Shown: positions 33,765-43,173 of the stretch, piece after piece
How positions within the stretch are numbered: position 1 is the stretch's first letter
How the letters are laid out: every line of letters starts with the position of its first letter
Source of the DNA: Candidatus Aenigmatarchaeota archaeon
GTDB lineage: Archaea > Aenigmatarchaeota > Aenigmatarchaeia > Aenigmatarchaeales > JACQIB01
Assembly (NCBI GenBank): GCA_016198755.1
Contig: JACQIB010000002.1
Coordinates: 59,004-123,003 of the forward strand
Direction: 5' to 3'
DNA length: 64,000 bases
The notes under the pieces: model-generated
What the model was told of the DNA's origin: nothing
Seen by the model: only the letters and a program-made list of their open reading frames with translations
The model's database searches: none
Made by a program: the position numbers and the translations under genes

Positions 33765-36742
33765 TTTCTTACACCAAACCTGTATTTTTTCTCTTCAAAT
33801 TCCAGTTCAAATTCCTTTCCTTCCAGCTTTCCAAACCTAAGTTTACTTCCTGTTGCCTCTTCCAATCTTTTTTCCTGCCCCTTAAATTCCTTCCCCTCTA
33901 TGCTCAGGAAAACTTTATCCCCTATTTTCATTCCCATCTCTTTCCTCGCAGCCTGTACAGCTCTTATGAACTCTCTTATCAGCCACTCTTCCTTTAGCTT
34001 TTCTGAAACTTTTGTTTCAAGGAATATCTTTCCTCCTGGGAAAGAAAAGCCCTCTTCAGAAACTTCCCTGAAAATAACATCTCCCTTATCTACTTCCAAT
34101 CCAGAAACCTTTACCCTTCCTTTTTCCAGTTCTTTCTTTAGTTTTTCGCCATCAATATTCAACAAACCCTCTGCCAGCCTTTTAACATTAGACCCAAACT
34201 TTTTACCTGCAACAGAATAATTCGGCTTAATATCATAAGTTACAGAAGCAGTTCCATACCCTACTTTTTCAACATTAACAAGGCTTTCTATAAATTTCTC
34301 AACAGTTTTTAGTTTCTTTACAACTGCTGGCTGGGCAGCAATCTTTAGCTCAGGAAGCAGATACTTTAATTTAATTCCCTGAGCTGCTCTTGCTTCATTT
34401 GCAGTCTCTACAACATGTAAAGCAAGTTCTATACTCTCCTCAAGTTCTTTGTTTACCTTTCCTGTTTTTGGCCAACCCTCGAAGTGTATACTTCCTTTTT
34501 TTCTGTTTTCCATATAGTAATGTTCTGATATGTGGGGCAGAGCAGGAGCTAAAAGTGTTATAAGAGAATTGTATACAGTATTTAAGACAGCTGAAACAGA
34601 ATCTTTTTCCCTCCCTTTAATTCTGTCTCTTACAAGTTTTATGTAAACTCTGCTAAGATCCTCCAGTGCAAACTTTCTAATTTCCTGCAAAGCTTGAAAT
34701 CCTCTGTAATTTTCCATTATATCAGATGTTCTCAAAATCAGACTATTCAATCTCGAAATAATCCACTCATCCTCAATTTTTAGTCCTTTAAGCTTTTTGT
34801 TCCCAGAGCAATAGGTTTTAATGAATGTGTATAGGTTTTGTATGCTTAGGAAAAAATCCATGGATTTTTCAACTTCTGCCCAGTCAAATTTTATATCTTC
34901 TGCAGGGTCTTTTGAGAGCAGGTAAAATCTTAACACATCCCTTCCATACCTTTCTATAACATCTGCAGGCGAAACAATGTTCCCCAGAGATTTACTCATC
35001 TTTATTCCCTTAGCATCTAAAACCATACCATGATATACAACAGTTTTGAACGGAATATAGCCCAAAGTCATTATTCCAGTGATTGATTCTGCATTCCACC
35101 AGCCTCTAAATTGGTCTGCTCCCTCCAGCTCAAACTCTACCTTTTTTCCAAGCTTTTCAAAAAGTTTCTTATCATTTGGATAATTCAAGCTGGCCCATGG
35201 AGCAACCCCAGCATCAAACCATACATCCAGAACATCCAGAACCCTGTTCATTGTAGAGCCGCATTTACACCTTAATTTTACCTTGTCTATAAACGGTCTG
35301 TGCAAGTCTTTTAGTTTAACAGGCAACTCCTTTGATGAACCTATAATCTTTACTTCAGAACAAACGTTACATGTCCATATTGGCAAAGGTATACCCCAAT
35401 ATCTCTGCCTTGAAACAGGCCAGTCTCCCAATCCATGCAGCCAGTCATCAAACCTTTTTCCTGCCCAGTCAGGCACCCAAGTCACTTCTTTATTCTGTTC
35501 AATTAACTTGTCCCTTATTGCAGAAACCTTAAAAAACCACTGCGGAACTGAAATCAAAATCAACGGGTTTTTGCACCTCCAGCATATTGGATAGCTATGT
35601 TTTATCTTTCCCTGCATAACCAGTGCTCCAGCTCCTTTCAAATCAGCCAGAATCTCATCATCAGCATCTTTAACATATTTTCCCGCATATTTTCCAGAAT
35701 TCTGAACAAACTTTCCATCCAGTCCAACAGGGCATAAAACAGATAATTTATTTTCCTGAGCAACCTTAAAGTCTTCCTTTCCATGCCCAGGAGCTGAATG
35801 AACCAGTCCTGTTCCCTCATCCAATGAAACATATTGCGCAGAGCAAACCACTCTCCTGTCCACACCTTTTTGCTGCGGCACAAATTCTATTAAAGGGCTC
35901 TCGTATCTTAACCCTTCCAATTCCTTTCCTTTAACAGTTTTCAAAACCTTAAAATCAATACTAAACAGCTCTGTTAGTTTTGGAACAAGCTTTTCAGCAA
36001 CAATCCAAACCTCATTGCCAGCTTTTACTTTTGCATAAGAAAACTCTGGGTTAACCATTATACCTGTGTTTGAAGGCAAAGTCCATGGAGTTGTCGTGTA
36101 AATAACCAAATATTCATTCTGTCCCCTAACCCTGAACTTTACATAAACAACAGGGTCCTCCAAATCCGTATATTCTATTTCATTATAGGCAACAGCCGTG
36201 GCACAATGAGAACAGGCATGCACAGGATAAATTCCCTTGTATAATAACCCCTTTTCAAATCCTTTCTTGAAAGTAAACCAAGCACCTTCAATATAACTAT
36301 TATTCAAAGTAAGGTAAGGCTTATTCCAGTCCATCCAAATCCCTAAATTATGGAAATCTTTGTTCATTTTTTCTATATGTTCTGTTACAAAATTTCTGCA
36401 TTCAAAATTGAACTTTTCTATACCAAATTTTTCAATATCCTCCTTTGACTTGAATCCCAATTTCTTTTCAACCTTATTTTCTATTGGAAGACCATGCGTG
36501 TCATACCCAGGCTGGCTCCAAACTGAAAATCCCTGCATTCTCCAGAATCGTATATAGAAATCCTTGAGTACTTTGTTAATTGCTGTACCCATATGTATGG
36601 CTCCTGAAGCATACGGAGGTCCATCAAGAAAATAGAAAGGTTTTCCTTTAGCTTCCAGCGCTTTCTTTTCTATACCTTCTTTTTTCCAGTATTCCCTGAC
36701 CTTTTCTTCCATCTCCCTTATATCCATACCTTTCACTTCCAT
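33761..36742 (-). CDS. ileS: Isoleucyl-tRNA synthetase
   Basis: A 993-residue class Ia synthetase: HIGH-type motif GAIHMGTA in PPYASGAIHMGTAINK, the CP1 editing domain with YTTTPWTLPSNTG, zinc-type Cys clusters (CWRC, CNVCSE, CKCGS), KMSKSLGN and the anticodon-binding end. It is of the archaeal/eukaryal-like IleRS type. It heads an operon with the HD and DHH genes. The ATG at 36742 is about 25 nt from TTTTTAAGC, so probably leaderless. Confidence 0.97.
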   Translation of the reverse strand: MEVKGMDIREMEEKVREYWKKEGIEKKALEAKGKPFYFLDGPPYASGAIHMGTAINKVLKDFYIRFWRMQGFSVWSQPGYDTHGLPIENKVEKKLGFKSKEDIEKFGIEKFNFECRNFVTEHIEKMNKDFHNLGIWMDWNKPYLTLNNSYIEGAWFTFKKGFEKGLLYKGIYPVHACSHCATAVAYNEIEYTDLEDPVVYVKFRVRGQNEYLVIYTTTPWTLPSNTGIMVNPEFSYAKVKAGNEVWIVAEKLVPKLTELFSIDFKVLKTVKGKELEGLRYESPLIEFVPQQKGVDRRVVCSAQYVSLDEGTGLVHSAPGHGKEDFKVAQENKLSVLCPVGLDGKFVQNSGKYAGKYVKDADDEILADLKGAGALVMQGKIKHSYPICWRCKNPLILISVPQWFFKVSAIRDKLIEQNKEVTWVPDWAGKRFDDWLHGLGDWPVSRQRYWGIPLPIWTCNVCSEVKIIGSSKELPVKLKDLHRPFIDKVKLRCKCGSTMNRVLDVLDVWFDAGVAPWASLNYPNDKKLFEKLGKKVEFELEGADQFRGWWNAESITGIMTLGYIPFKTVVYHGMVLDAKGIKMSKSLGNIVSPADVIERYGRDVLRFYLLSKDPAEDIKFDWAEVEKSMDFFLSIQNLYTFIKTYCSGNKKLKGLKIEDEWIISRLNSLILRTSDIMENYRGFQALQEIRKFALEDLSRVYIKLVRDRIKGREKDSVSAVLNTVYNSLITLLAPALPHISEHYYMENRKKGSIHFEGWPKTGKVNKELEESIELALHVVETANEARAAQGIKLKYLLPELKIAAQPAVVKKLKTVEKFIESLVNVEKVGYGTASVTYDIKPNYSVAGKKFGSNVKRLAEGLLNIDGEKLKKELEKGRVKVSGLEVDKGDVIFREVSEEGFSFPGGKIFLETKVSEKLKEEWLIREFIRAVQAARKEMGMKIGDKVFLSIEGKEFKGQEKRLEEATGSKLRFGKLEGKEFELEFEEKKYRFGVRK

Positions 36743-36833
36743 AAACTTTCTATTTTCAGCTTAAAAACCTTCTATACAACAGCTTTGGTGCAAAAGCCTT
36801 AAATTCAAGCTAATACCAAAGATTTTGAAGAAA

Positions 36834-37730
36834 ATGAAGTATGTGATGGTTTCAGACTTGAAAACAAAGGGAAAGTTCAAGCTATTCCCAGCTACAGCCT
36901 ATTCTATATCGCCCTTTGATCATGGTGTTTTGTATGGGGACGGAATTTTTGAAGGTATAAGGATTTACAACGGGAGAATTTTTAAACTAAAGGAACACCT
37001 AAACAGGCTCTGGAAATCATCTGCCTATATTGGAATGAAAGTACCTTTTTCCAAAGAACAGCTCTCAAAAGCCGTAGCAAGTTTAGCAAGAAAAAATAAA
37101 ATCTTGAATGGCTATTGCAGGCTTGTGGTTACAAGAGGAATAGGGGATTTGGGAATAAACCCCAAAAAATGTTCTATACCAACAACCTTTATTGTGGTAG
37201 ACCAAATAGCTCTCTACCCGAAGGAGTTTTATGAACAGGGTTTGCCAGTATCCATATCTAGCATACCAAAGATACCTAGGGAGTGTTTAAATCCAAATGC
37301 AAAGATTTGTCATTATGAAAACAATATATTATCAATGGCAGAAGCGCTAAAGAAGGGGGCGAGAGAGGCTATAATGCTGGATCTCAATGGCAATGTAACA
37401 GAGTGCACAGGAGACAATATTTTCCTTGTTTTCGGAAATACTTTGTACACACCAACAACAAGAAATATATTGGCTGGAATAACAAGGGAGACTGTTATTG
37501 GAATGACAAGGAAAATGGGGCTCAAGGTAAAGGAAAGGGATATTAAGCCCGCGGAGCTTTTCAGGGCAGATGAAGTGTTTTTAACAGGAACTGGAGCTGA
37601 GATTGTTCCTGTAAACAAGATAGACGGCAGGAAAATTGGAAGAGGGAATGCAGGTCCAATAACACTGAAAATACTCCGCAGGTTCAGGGCAGAAACCTTA
37701 AATCCTAAAAACAGCTATCCTATCCAGTGA
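36834..37730 (+). CDS. ilvE: Branched-chain aminotransferase (class IV)
   Basis: A 298-residue PLP enzyme of fold type IV. FDHGVLYGDGIFEGIRIYNG, the PLP lysine in NAKICHYENNILSMAEA, DLNGNVTECTGDNIFLV and FLTGTGAEIVPV are the usual IlvE stretches. It transfers amino groups to branched 2-oxoacids; D-amino acid transaminase is a weaker alternative. ATG 36834 is preferred to an upstream TTG. The end overlaps the MBF1 gene by GTGA. Confidence 0.92.
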   Translation: MKYVMVSDLKTKGKFKLFPATAYSISPFDHGVLYGDGIFEGIRIYNGRIFKLKEHLNRLWKSSAYIGMKVPFSKEQLSKAVASLARKNKILNGYCRLVVTRGIGDLGINPKKCSIPTTFIVVDQIALYPKEFYEQGLPVSISSIPKIPRECLNPNAKICHYENNILSMAEALKKGAREAIMLDLNGNVTECTGDNIFLVFGNTLYTPTTRNILAGITRETVIGMTRKMGLKVKERDIKPAELFRADEVFLTGTGAEIVPVNKIDGRKIGRGNAGPITLKILRRFRAETLNPKNSYPIQ

Positions 37731-38173
37731 TTTATGTGGAATGCGAACTATGCGGGAGGGCAGGTGCTGATAAAAGGGCTGAAGTTGAAGGTGCTGTTCT
37801 GAATGTTTGTGAGCGTTGTTCATCCCTTGGAAAAGACCTTACTCCGGTTCAAATAACACAAGTCAATAAAAAGCCTGTTCCAAAACTACCTGACGAGTTA
37901 GAAGTTTCTGTTATTCCGAATTTTTCTGATATTATAAGGAAAACAAGGGAAAAGAAAAATCTTACACAGCAGCAGCTTGCAGCCAATATAAAGGAAACAA
38001 TGTCTTCCTTAAGAAGAATAGAAGAAGGCTGGGAACCTCCTTTAACTGTTTTACAAAAGATTGAAAGGGAACTGAGCATAAGGTTGTTGGAGCGGGTTTC
38101 AGCAGGCAAATCAACGGCTTTAGCTAAGAAACCCAAGCTAACAATTGGCGATATGATAGAAGTGAAAGTATGA
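37727..38173 (+). CDS. Multiprotein bridging factor 1 (aMBF1)
   Basis: A 148-residue protein with an N-terminal zinc ribbon (CELCGRAG, CERCSS) and a Cro-type HTH (IIRKTREKKNLTQQQLAANIK, SSLRRIEEG) as in archaeal MBF1. Archaeal MBF1 binds the small ribosomal subunit. The start is a GTG overlapping the ilvE stop. The acylphosphatase gene overlaps its own stop. Confidence 0.95.
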   Translation: MIYVECELCGRAGADKRAEVEGAVLNVCERCSSLGKDLTPVQITQVNKKPVPKLPDELEVSVIPNFSDIIRKTREKKNLTQQQLAANIKETMSSLRRIEEGWEPPLTVLQKIERELSIRLLERVSAGKSTALAKKPKLTIGDMIEVKV

Positions 38174-38448
38174 CAACAGTCCATGTTCTTGTTTATGGCA
38201 GGGTGCAGGGAGTGGGATTCCGCAATTTTGTTGAGGGAAAAGCAAAAGACTTTAAAATACAGGGTTGGGTGCGCAACCTTTCCAATGGTTCAGTGGAAGC
38301 TGTTTTACAGGGTTCAGATTCTGCTGTAAACAGGCTTATTGCTGAATGCAAGAAGGGACCTTTCCTTGCTTTAGTAGACAAGATTGTTGCAAGAACAATT
38401 CCTGAAAAGGAACAGTTTTCTAATTTTCAGGTTCTTTCCACAAAGTAA
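38170..38448 (+). CDS. acyP: Acylphosphatase
   Basis: A 92-residue ferredoxin-like protein with the active site GRVQGVGFRNFV (Arg) and WVRNLSNGSVEAVLQG (Asn). It hydrolyses acyl phosphates such as 1,3-bisphosphoglycerate or carbamoyl phosphate. ATGA overlap with the MBF1 gene. Confidence 0.95.
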   Translation: MTTVHVLVYGRVQGVGFRNFVEGKAKDFKIQGWVRNLSNGSVEAVLQGSDSAVNRLIAECKKGPFLALVDKIVARTIPEKEQFSNFQVLSTK

Positions 38449-38495
38449 GTTGGGGGTTCAATAACTTTAAAAGCTTGCTGACTAAAGCCTTTTCC

Positions 38496-38798
38496 ATGGC
38501 AATGCACACGGTTGTAGAAGCAATGTTATCAGCACTGCCGCGCGAGCTGCGAGAAGGAATACTCATAACAACAGGCACAATGCACCAGATGTTTCTACAT
38601 AATTCCACTTTAAACAGGCAAAACAATGGAAGATATGCTGATGGTTCTGTTTCAAAGCCAAATTATGACACACCAAACGGTGGCTATACTCCGCATGCAG
38701 CACCGCAAGAAGTAAGAGATTATGCAATCCGCGGCTTAGGTATGGGTCCCCCCAATTCCAGAATACACAGAGTTCGCTCAAATTCAGCGTTTCACTGA
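38496..38798 (+). CDS. Orphan protein
   Basis: A 100-residue protein of no recognised family. It begins with a helix (MAMHTVVEAMLSALPRELRE) and continues with an Asn/Gly/Pro/His-rich, probably flexible half. The start is placed at ATG 38496, about 28 nt after ACTTTAAAAGC, which implies a leaderless message. No operon partner. Confidence 0.6.
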   Translation: MAMHTVVEAMLSALPRELREGILITTGTMHQMFLHNSTLNRQNNGRYADGSVSKPNYDTPNGGYTPHAAPQEVRDYAIRGLGMGPPNSRIHRVRSNSAFH

Positions 38799-38843
38799 TA
38801 AGTTTTTTCCTGTGCAAACGCGTCCCACATAGCTTTAAATAAC

Positions 38844-39227
38844 TTGTTTTGCAAAGTAGGTTTAGGTGTAAAAGGTGAACCAGATGGAAGATGGTCTACT
38901 TCATTGCAGGGGAATTACTTCACTTCGGGCAGCTTCAGCTCTAAGATTGACAGGAAAGGCAGGGCAATAATAACAGCTGAGATAAGGAAATTGTTAAGTT
39001 TGCGTTTCTCTTCAGAAGTTTTGATTACTATAGAAAGAAATAGCTTTCCAGTAAGGCTGGATGAGAGGGGAAGGTTTTCAATACCATCTGAAATAAGAAA
39101 GAATTTTAACGGGGAAATAGAAGGAAAAATAAGGTGTATTATGAGGCAGGGTGTACAGCCACCCCCTCGCTGGTTAAGGCTAAACCAGCTTTCTGCTCCA
39201 AATTTAGAGGTGAAAAGATATGGGTGA
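38844..39227 (+). CDS. Tandem AbrB/MraZ-like DNA-binding protein, start unclear
   Basis: The frame encodes two swapped-hairpin repeats: SSKIDRKGRAIITAEIRKLL and, 33 residues later, VRLDERGRFSIPSEIRKNF, the pattern of SpoVT/AbrB and MraZ transcription factors. No good in-frame start exists: TTG 38844 lies just behind the TATA box (GCTTTAAATAAC) and TTG 38904 has no ribosome site. A perfect AAAGGTGA with ATG at 38884 stands ready but in the +1 frame, where it stops after 28 codons. A frameshift, a sequencing error or TTG initiation are all possible. Confidence 0.6.
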   Translation: MFCKVGLGVKGEPDGRWSTSLQGNYFTSGSFSSKIDRKGRAIITAEIRKLLSLRFSSEVLITIERNSFPVRLDERGRFSIPSEIRKNFNGEIEGKIRCIMRQGVQPPPRWLRLNQLSAPNLEVKRYG

Positions 39228-40111
39228 ATTACTTCACTGTGGGCAACAATGAACTGATAGATGCACTTTTTCAATACTGTAATAATATTGGAACAAACCC
39301 ATCAGATGTATTAAATCTTGCAAAAAAATTTGGGAGATTGGATTATTGGTCTGTAGACGATGATAAAGAACTTTTTCTCAAAACAAATTTCTATGATATC
39401 ACACTATACAGAAACGGGAAAATATCTAATATGAGGTCTTTAGAGGATATAGAAAGAGTAGCCAGACCAGAGACTCCATTCGAGTTCCTATCAAAAGCAT
39501 CTTATATTATGGAAAATAAAGATATGGTAAGAGAACGTGTTTTGAAAGGCCAGTTTTTCCAACCGTTTGGAATATCGACTGATGGCGTTTTTAACAGCAG
39601 ATGCAGGGCAGCAGTAAGACTAACAAAAAATATTCTAAGATATCTGAAAAGATACGGTATTGACGCAGAGCTTCTCATAATGCCTGCTGATTCTTATGCA
39701 ATGGAAGTTAATGGATACTCAAAGGATATTGTAGACAGATTTATCTGCGATATGGAAGGTTTTTGTTCAGGTGGATCAAATCCAAGAACAAACATCGTAA
39801 GATGGTCCAAGATAAGGGAAGATAACAGGGGTAGATACGAGGAATTATCTAGAGGATTTTCCGTTCCCATAGATATTTTACAAAGACTTCAGGAAAGAGC
39901 TCAGCGGTTTTCTTTACTTTCGCCAGTAGCATCTGCTGCAAGGTATGCTTCAGAAAGGTATGCAGAGGCAAGAATCATAAATGAAGTACTAGAACCAATA
40001 AAAATTAGTGCGGCAGATACAGATGTGGATGTATTGGATGGAACTCTTCCAAGGATATACCCTTTTAAAATGTCGAAATTTCCTTGGAAATCTTCTAAAT
40101 GGGGAGATTAG
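39224..40111 (+). CDS. Unknown protein linked to AbrB-like gene and amidohydrolase
   Basis: A 295-residue soluble protein of no family I can name. It has an alternating helix/strand make-up with a central part FGISTDGVFNSRCRAAVRLT and a strand AELLIMPADSYAME, followed by a Cys-containing segment and ASAARYASERYAEARIINEV. A distant link to Rossmann-like tRNA-dependent cyclodipeptide synthases crossed my mind, but no diagnostic residue supports it. GTG 39224 follows GAGGTGA and overlaps the stop of the AbrB-like gene; an ATG at 39220 is out of frame. Confidence 0.6.
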   Translation: MNYFTVGNNELIDALFQYCNNIGTNPSDVLNLAKKFGRLDYWSVDDDKELFLKTNFYDITLYRNGKISNMRSLEDIERVARPETPFEFLSKASYIMENKDMVRERVLKGQFFQPFGISTDGVFNSRCRAAVRLTKNILRYLKRYGIDAELLIMPADSYAMEVNGYSKDIVDRFICDMEGFCSGGSNPRTNIVRWSKIREDNRGRYEELSRGFSVPIDILQRLQERAQRFSLLSPVASAARYASERYAEARIINEVLEPIKISAADTDVDVLDGTLPRIYPFKMSKFPWKSSKWGD

Positions 40112-40112
40112 C

Positions 40113-40982
40113 ATGAATATTAAAAATATTTTAAAACAATCCATAGACCTGCACGTGCACATAGGTCCAGAGATAATACCAAGGAAGTTTACAGCTGCAA
40201 CTCTAGCTAAGGAAGAAGAGGGAAAACTAAAGGGAGTTGGTATAAAATCTCACTTTTTCCCTACAGTACCTTTTGTAAGGGAAGCAGGAAAAACAAAGCT
40301 GGAGATGATAGGGTCTGTTACCCTAAACAACTATCTTGGGGGCCTTAATCCAGATGTTGTGAAAGCATCGGCAGAGCTCTCAAAAACTCCAATAATAGTC
40401 TGGTTTCCTACAATAAGCTCTGAGAATTTCCTGAGCAAAAGTGAATACGAAATAAGACCTGAGTGGGCTGATAGAAACCTGAAAGCAAGACCTTCCAGTA
40501 TAGTGAAAGGAATATCTGTAATGGAAAATGGAAAACTTAGCGAAGATGCTATACAAGTGCTGAAAATAATAAAGGAATATGGTTGCATACTTGCAACAGG
40601 CCATATATCTCCCGAGGAGTCAGAAGCACTTGTAAAAGAGGCTGGAAAACTTAGTATAGATAAAATAATAGTAACGCACCCAATATACCAGTTGATAAAC
40701 ATGAGCAAAGAAAAGCAAAAAGAACTCGCAGAATTAGGGGCATTTATAGAAGTCTCAGCCTCCATGTATTATATAGACAAAATAAGCATGGAAAAAATAG
40801 TACAGCAGATAAAATTTGTTGGTCCTGAAAATTGCATACTAACTTCAGATTCTGGACAAGAGTTCAGCCAATCCCCCAGCAAAGTATTAGAAGGGTTTAT
40901 GAATAGGCTCGTAGATAACGGCATTATAGAAAAGGAGCTGATGCAAATGTTAATATACAACCCAGCTAAACTGCTTTCATAA
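40113..40982 (+). CDS. Amidohydrolase-superfamily protein (DUF6282-like)
   Basis: A 289-residue TIM-barrel hydrolase: DLHVHIGPEIIPRKF gives the His-x-His metal pair, followed by GIKSHFFPT, LATGHISPEES, VTHPIYQL and the Asp in LTSDSGQEFS. The pattern suits metal-dependent amidohydrolases of the DUF6282 group. Substrate unknown. Its ATG is 1 nt after the stop of the unknown protein, so the two are co-translated; HisRS follows 13 nt later. Confidence 0.82.
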   Translation: MNIKNILKQSIDLHVHIGPEIIPRKFTAATLAKEEEGKLKGVGIKSHFFPTVPFVREAGKTKLEMIGSVTLNNYLGGLNPDVVKASAELSKTPIIVWFPTISSENFLSKSEYEIRPEWADRNLKARPSSIVKGISVMENGKLSEDAIQVLKIIKEYGCILATGHISPEESEALVKEAGKLSIDKIIVTHPIYQLINMSKEKQKELAELGAFIEVSASMYYIDKISMEKIVQQIKFVGPENCILTSDSGQEFSQSPSKVLEGFMNRLVDNGIIEKELMQMLIYNPAKLLS

Positions 40983-40995
40983 AAATGGTGTTAAC

Positions 40996-42210
40996 ATGAC
41001 ATTACAACCACCCAAAGGTACAAGAGACTTCCTGCCAGGGCAGCAGAAAGTGCGCAGAACACTTTTTGAGAACATGCGTTCTGTTCTCGAGAGGTATGGA
41101 TATGGGGAGGTTGTAACTCCGGCAATAGAGGATTTTGAGGTTCTGGCTAAGAAAGCAGGGCAAGAGATTGAGAATGAGATTTATGTTTTCACAGACAAGG
41201 GTGGGAGGAAAATCGGGCTGCGCTTTGATTTAACGGTTCCAATAGCAAGGATTGTTTCTTCCGATTCTTCCCTGCCAAAGCCTATTAAGTTCTATGTTAT
41301 AGGTCCAATGTGGAGATATGATAATCCTTCTGCAGGCCGCTGGAGGGAGTTTTATCAGGTTAGTTTTGAGCTTATAGGATCCGGGTCAGCTAAAGCAGAT
41401 GCTGAAGTTTTGGGTGTTGTTTCTGAATGTCTGAAAGCTGCAGGTGTAAAGAAATTTTCCTTTTCAGTAAACAGCAGGGGACTTGTGGAGGAATTAGTGA
41501 AAGAAGCTGGCGTTCCTGAGAAAAAGAAAACAGAAGCTTTCAGGGCGATTGATAAGCTGGGAAAAATAGGTGAGGATGGGGTTTTGAAGGAGTTTATTAG
41601 ATATGATATACCAGCTGAAGCCGGAAAGAAACTCTTAAAGCTGTTAAAGAAAAGCAGAACAAACAAGGAACTGGATGAGCTGCTGAAAATTGCAAAGAAA
41701 ATGGGAGTGGACAATATAGAAGTTGATAACAGCATTGTCAGGGGAATAGATTACTATACAGGATTTGTTTTTGAAACCTTTATTGAGGGAAAGGAAAGTT
41801 TAGGTTCTGTGGCAAGCGGTGGAAGGTATGATACCTTAATTGGATTGTATGGGGGGCAAAACTTGCCTGCTGTTGGGTGTGGGATTGGGTTTGATAGAAT
41901 GCTGGAGTGTTTGGATATACCAGAAGACAAACAGCAGATAAAGGTTTTTGTTGCAAATGTAAACGAGTGGGTTTGGGACGATGGGCTGAAAATTGTTATT
42001 GATTTGAGAGCTAAAGGAATAGCTACAGAGCTGGATTTAATGGGTAGGGACTTGAGGAAGCAGATTGATTATGCGGTTGCAAAGGGAGCTGAGTTTTTGG
42101 TTATTGTGGGACCGAAAGAATTGAAGGAAGGAAAGATTGTTCTCCGCAACCTAGAAACAGGAAAGGAAAGTGCAGTGAAAATTGCAGAGTTGGGAAAGAA
42201 AATTGCATAA
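40996..42210 (+). CDS. hisS: Histidyl-tRNA synthetase
   Basis: A 404-residue class II synthetase: PKGTRDFLPGQ, motif 2 region MWRYDNPSAGRWREFYQ, histidine-specific RGIDYYTGFVFE, motif 3 GCGIGFDRML and the C-terminal anticodon domain. ATG 40996 follows GGTGTTAAC. It is 13 nt from the amidohydrolase and may share its message. Confidence 0.96.
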   Translation: MTLQPPKGTRDFLPGQQKVRRTLFENMRSVLERYGYGEVVTPAIEDFEVLAKKAGQEIENEIYVFTDKGGRKIGLRFDLTVPIARIVSSDSSLPKPIKFYVIGPMWRYDNPSAGRWREFYQVSFELIGSGSAKADAEVLGVVSECLKAAGVKKFSFSVNSRGLVEELVKEAGVPEKKKTEAFRAIDKLGKIGEDGVLKEFIRYDIPAEAGKKLLKLLKKSRTNKELDELLKIAKKMGVDNIEVDNSIVRGIDYYTGFVFETFIEGKESLGSVASGGRYDTLIGLYGGQNLPAVGCGIGFDRMLECLDIPEDKQQIKVFVANVNEWVWDDGLKIVIDLRAKGIATELDLMGRDLRKQIDYAVAKGAEFLVIVGPKELKEGKIVLRNLETGKESAVKIAELGKKIA

Positions 42211-42261
42211 AATTATACAGCAAGGTCTCTAAAAAAGTTAAGTCTATTTTGTTTTTATGTC

Positions 42262-42393
42262 CTAACTTCCTTGGAAGAGAGCTTCCTCCATAACAAATCC
42301 GCAGCTTTTGCAAAATCTTTCGCTGAGCTTTGCGGAAATTTTCGGAGAGCCGCACTCTGGACACATTTTTTTATCCATACTTGCGTGCAACAT
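42262..42393 (-). CDS. Tiny zinc-ribbon protein
   Basis: A 43-residue protein with two Cys pairs (MCPECGSPKIS and FCKSCGFVMEE), shaped like the zinc ribbon of TFB but with nothing after it. A TATA box (CTTATATAC) lies about 28 nt before the ATG at 42393, so it has its own leaderless promoter. It may bind RNA polymerase or nucleic acid; function unknown. Confidence 0.65.
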   Translation of the reverse strand: MLHASMDKKMCPECGSPKISAKLSERFCKSCGFVMEEALFQGS

Positions 42394-42462
42394 AATTATT
42401 TTTTGTTTTTACCTGTATATAAGCATTATGCAACTCCAATACAACTATTGCAATTGTCGAGT

Positions 42463-42478
42463 ACTCGCTCAAGCGAGT
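42463..42478. other. Perfect small hairpin in 139-bp gene-free gap
   Basis: ACTCGC and GCGAGT flank TCAA. It stands between the promoter of the zinc-ribbon gene and the 3' end of the nuclease gene. On the minus strand it lies downstream of the nuclease (stop at 42533) and might act in its 3' end. Apart from this and the TATA box near 42421 I see nothing in 42394-42532. Confidence 0.4.
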
Positions 42479-42532
42479 AAAATTCCCCTGCTTTTTTCTT
42501 TAACACGTTAAAAATTTTTATTATCAGTTAGT

Positions 42533-43024
42533 TTATGTCCATTTACAGCCAATTCCATTCTCCATTGCCTTTTTTTCAGCCCTGATTATCTCTTCTTTAT
42601 ATTTTATATCTTCAGGAGAAAAACGTGCAATTGCAAAACCTTCCTGTACTAATTTCAGGTTTATATTTTTCCCGTCCAGAGTCAAATAGCCCAGATACCT
42701 TTTATACTGGTCTTCTTTATCTGCTTCCAAATAGACCTTTTTATTTAAAACCAGTTCTTCCAGTCTTTTTTTTGCAGGAGAATAACAAGGATATCCCTTT
42801 TCATCGGCATCTATACCAAGCAATCTTACAGACCGTCCACCTTCTATAATAACAGTATCGCCGTCAATAACTTTAGTAATCATTTTTTCGCCGTTTATTC
42901 CATTTATTGCGTAGCCTGTTGTAGAAGGATTATTGTTGAGAGAAAATGAAAGAAAAATATAAAATAGTATTGTTGCAGCAAATATTATTGCAAAGAATAA
43001 TTTATTTTCACTTAAATTCAGCAT
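42533..43024 (-). CDS. Membrane-anchored staphylococcal-type nuclease
   Basis: A 163-residue protein: one N-terminal membrane segment (KLFFAIIFAATILFYIFLSF), then a thermonuclease (SNase) OB-fold with KVIDGDTVIIEGG, VRLLGIDADE and DKEDQYKRYLGYL, carrying the Asp, Arg and Glu residues of the active site. It probably degrades nucleic acids outside the cell for salvage. Confidence 0.92.
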   Translation of the reverse strand: MLNLSENKLFFAIIFAATILFYIFLSFSLNNNPSTTGYAINGINGEKMITKVIDGDTVIIEGGRSVRLLGIDADEKGYPCYSPAKKRLEELVLNKKVYLEADKEDQYKRYLGYLTLDGKNINLKLVQEGFAIARFSPEDIKYKEEIIRAEKKAMENGIGCKWT

Positions 43025-43173
43025 TATAATTATTGTTTTTGTAAGTAAATAAATATTAAAACTGGGCAGAAAACATAGCTTTATAAAGTTTGCTTTACCA
43101 TTGTTTTTTGGAAGCTTCTTCTGACTTGAGTAAAGTTTAATGGAAGTTTAAAGAAAAAATAAAAGGTGATAAA

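Noticed and set aside
36743..36833. A shared single TATA box between ileS and ilvE
   Set aside because: The gap is longer (91 bp) and each gene has its own TATA-like element at normal distance.
39224..40111. Assignment as a cyclodipeptide synthase
   Set aside because: Only a loose impression of helix/strand order; the catalytic Ser pocket and other signature residues could not be located.
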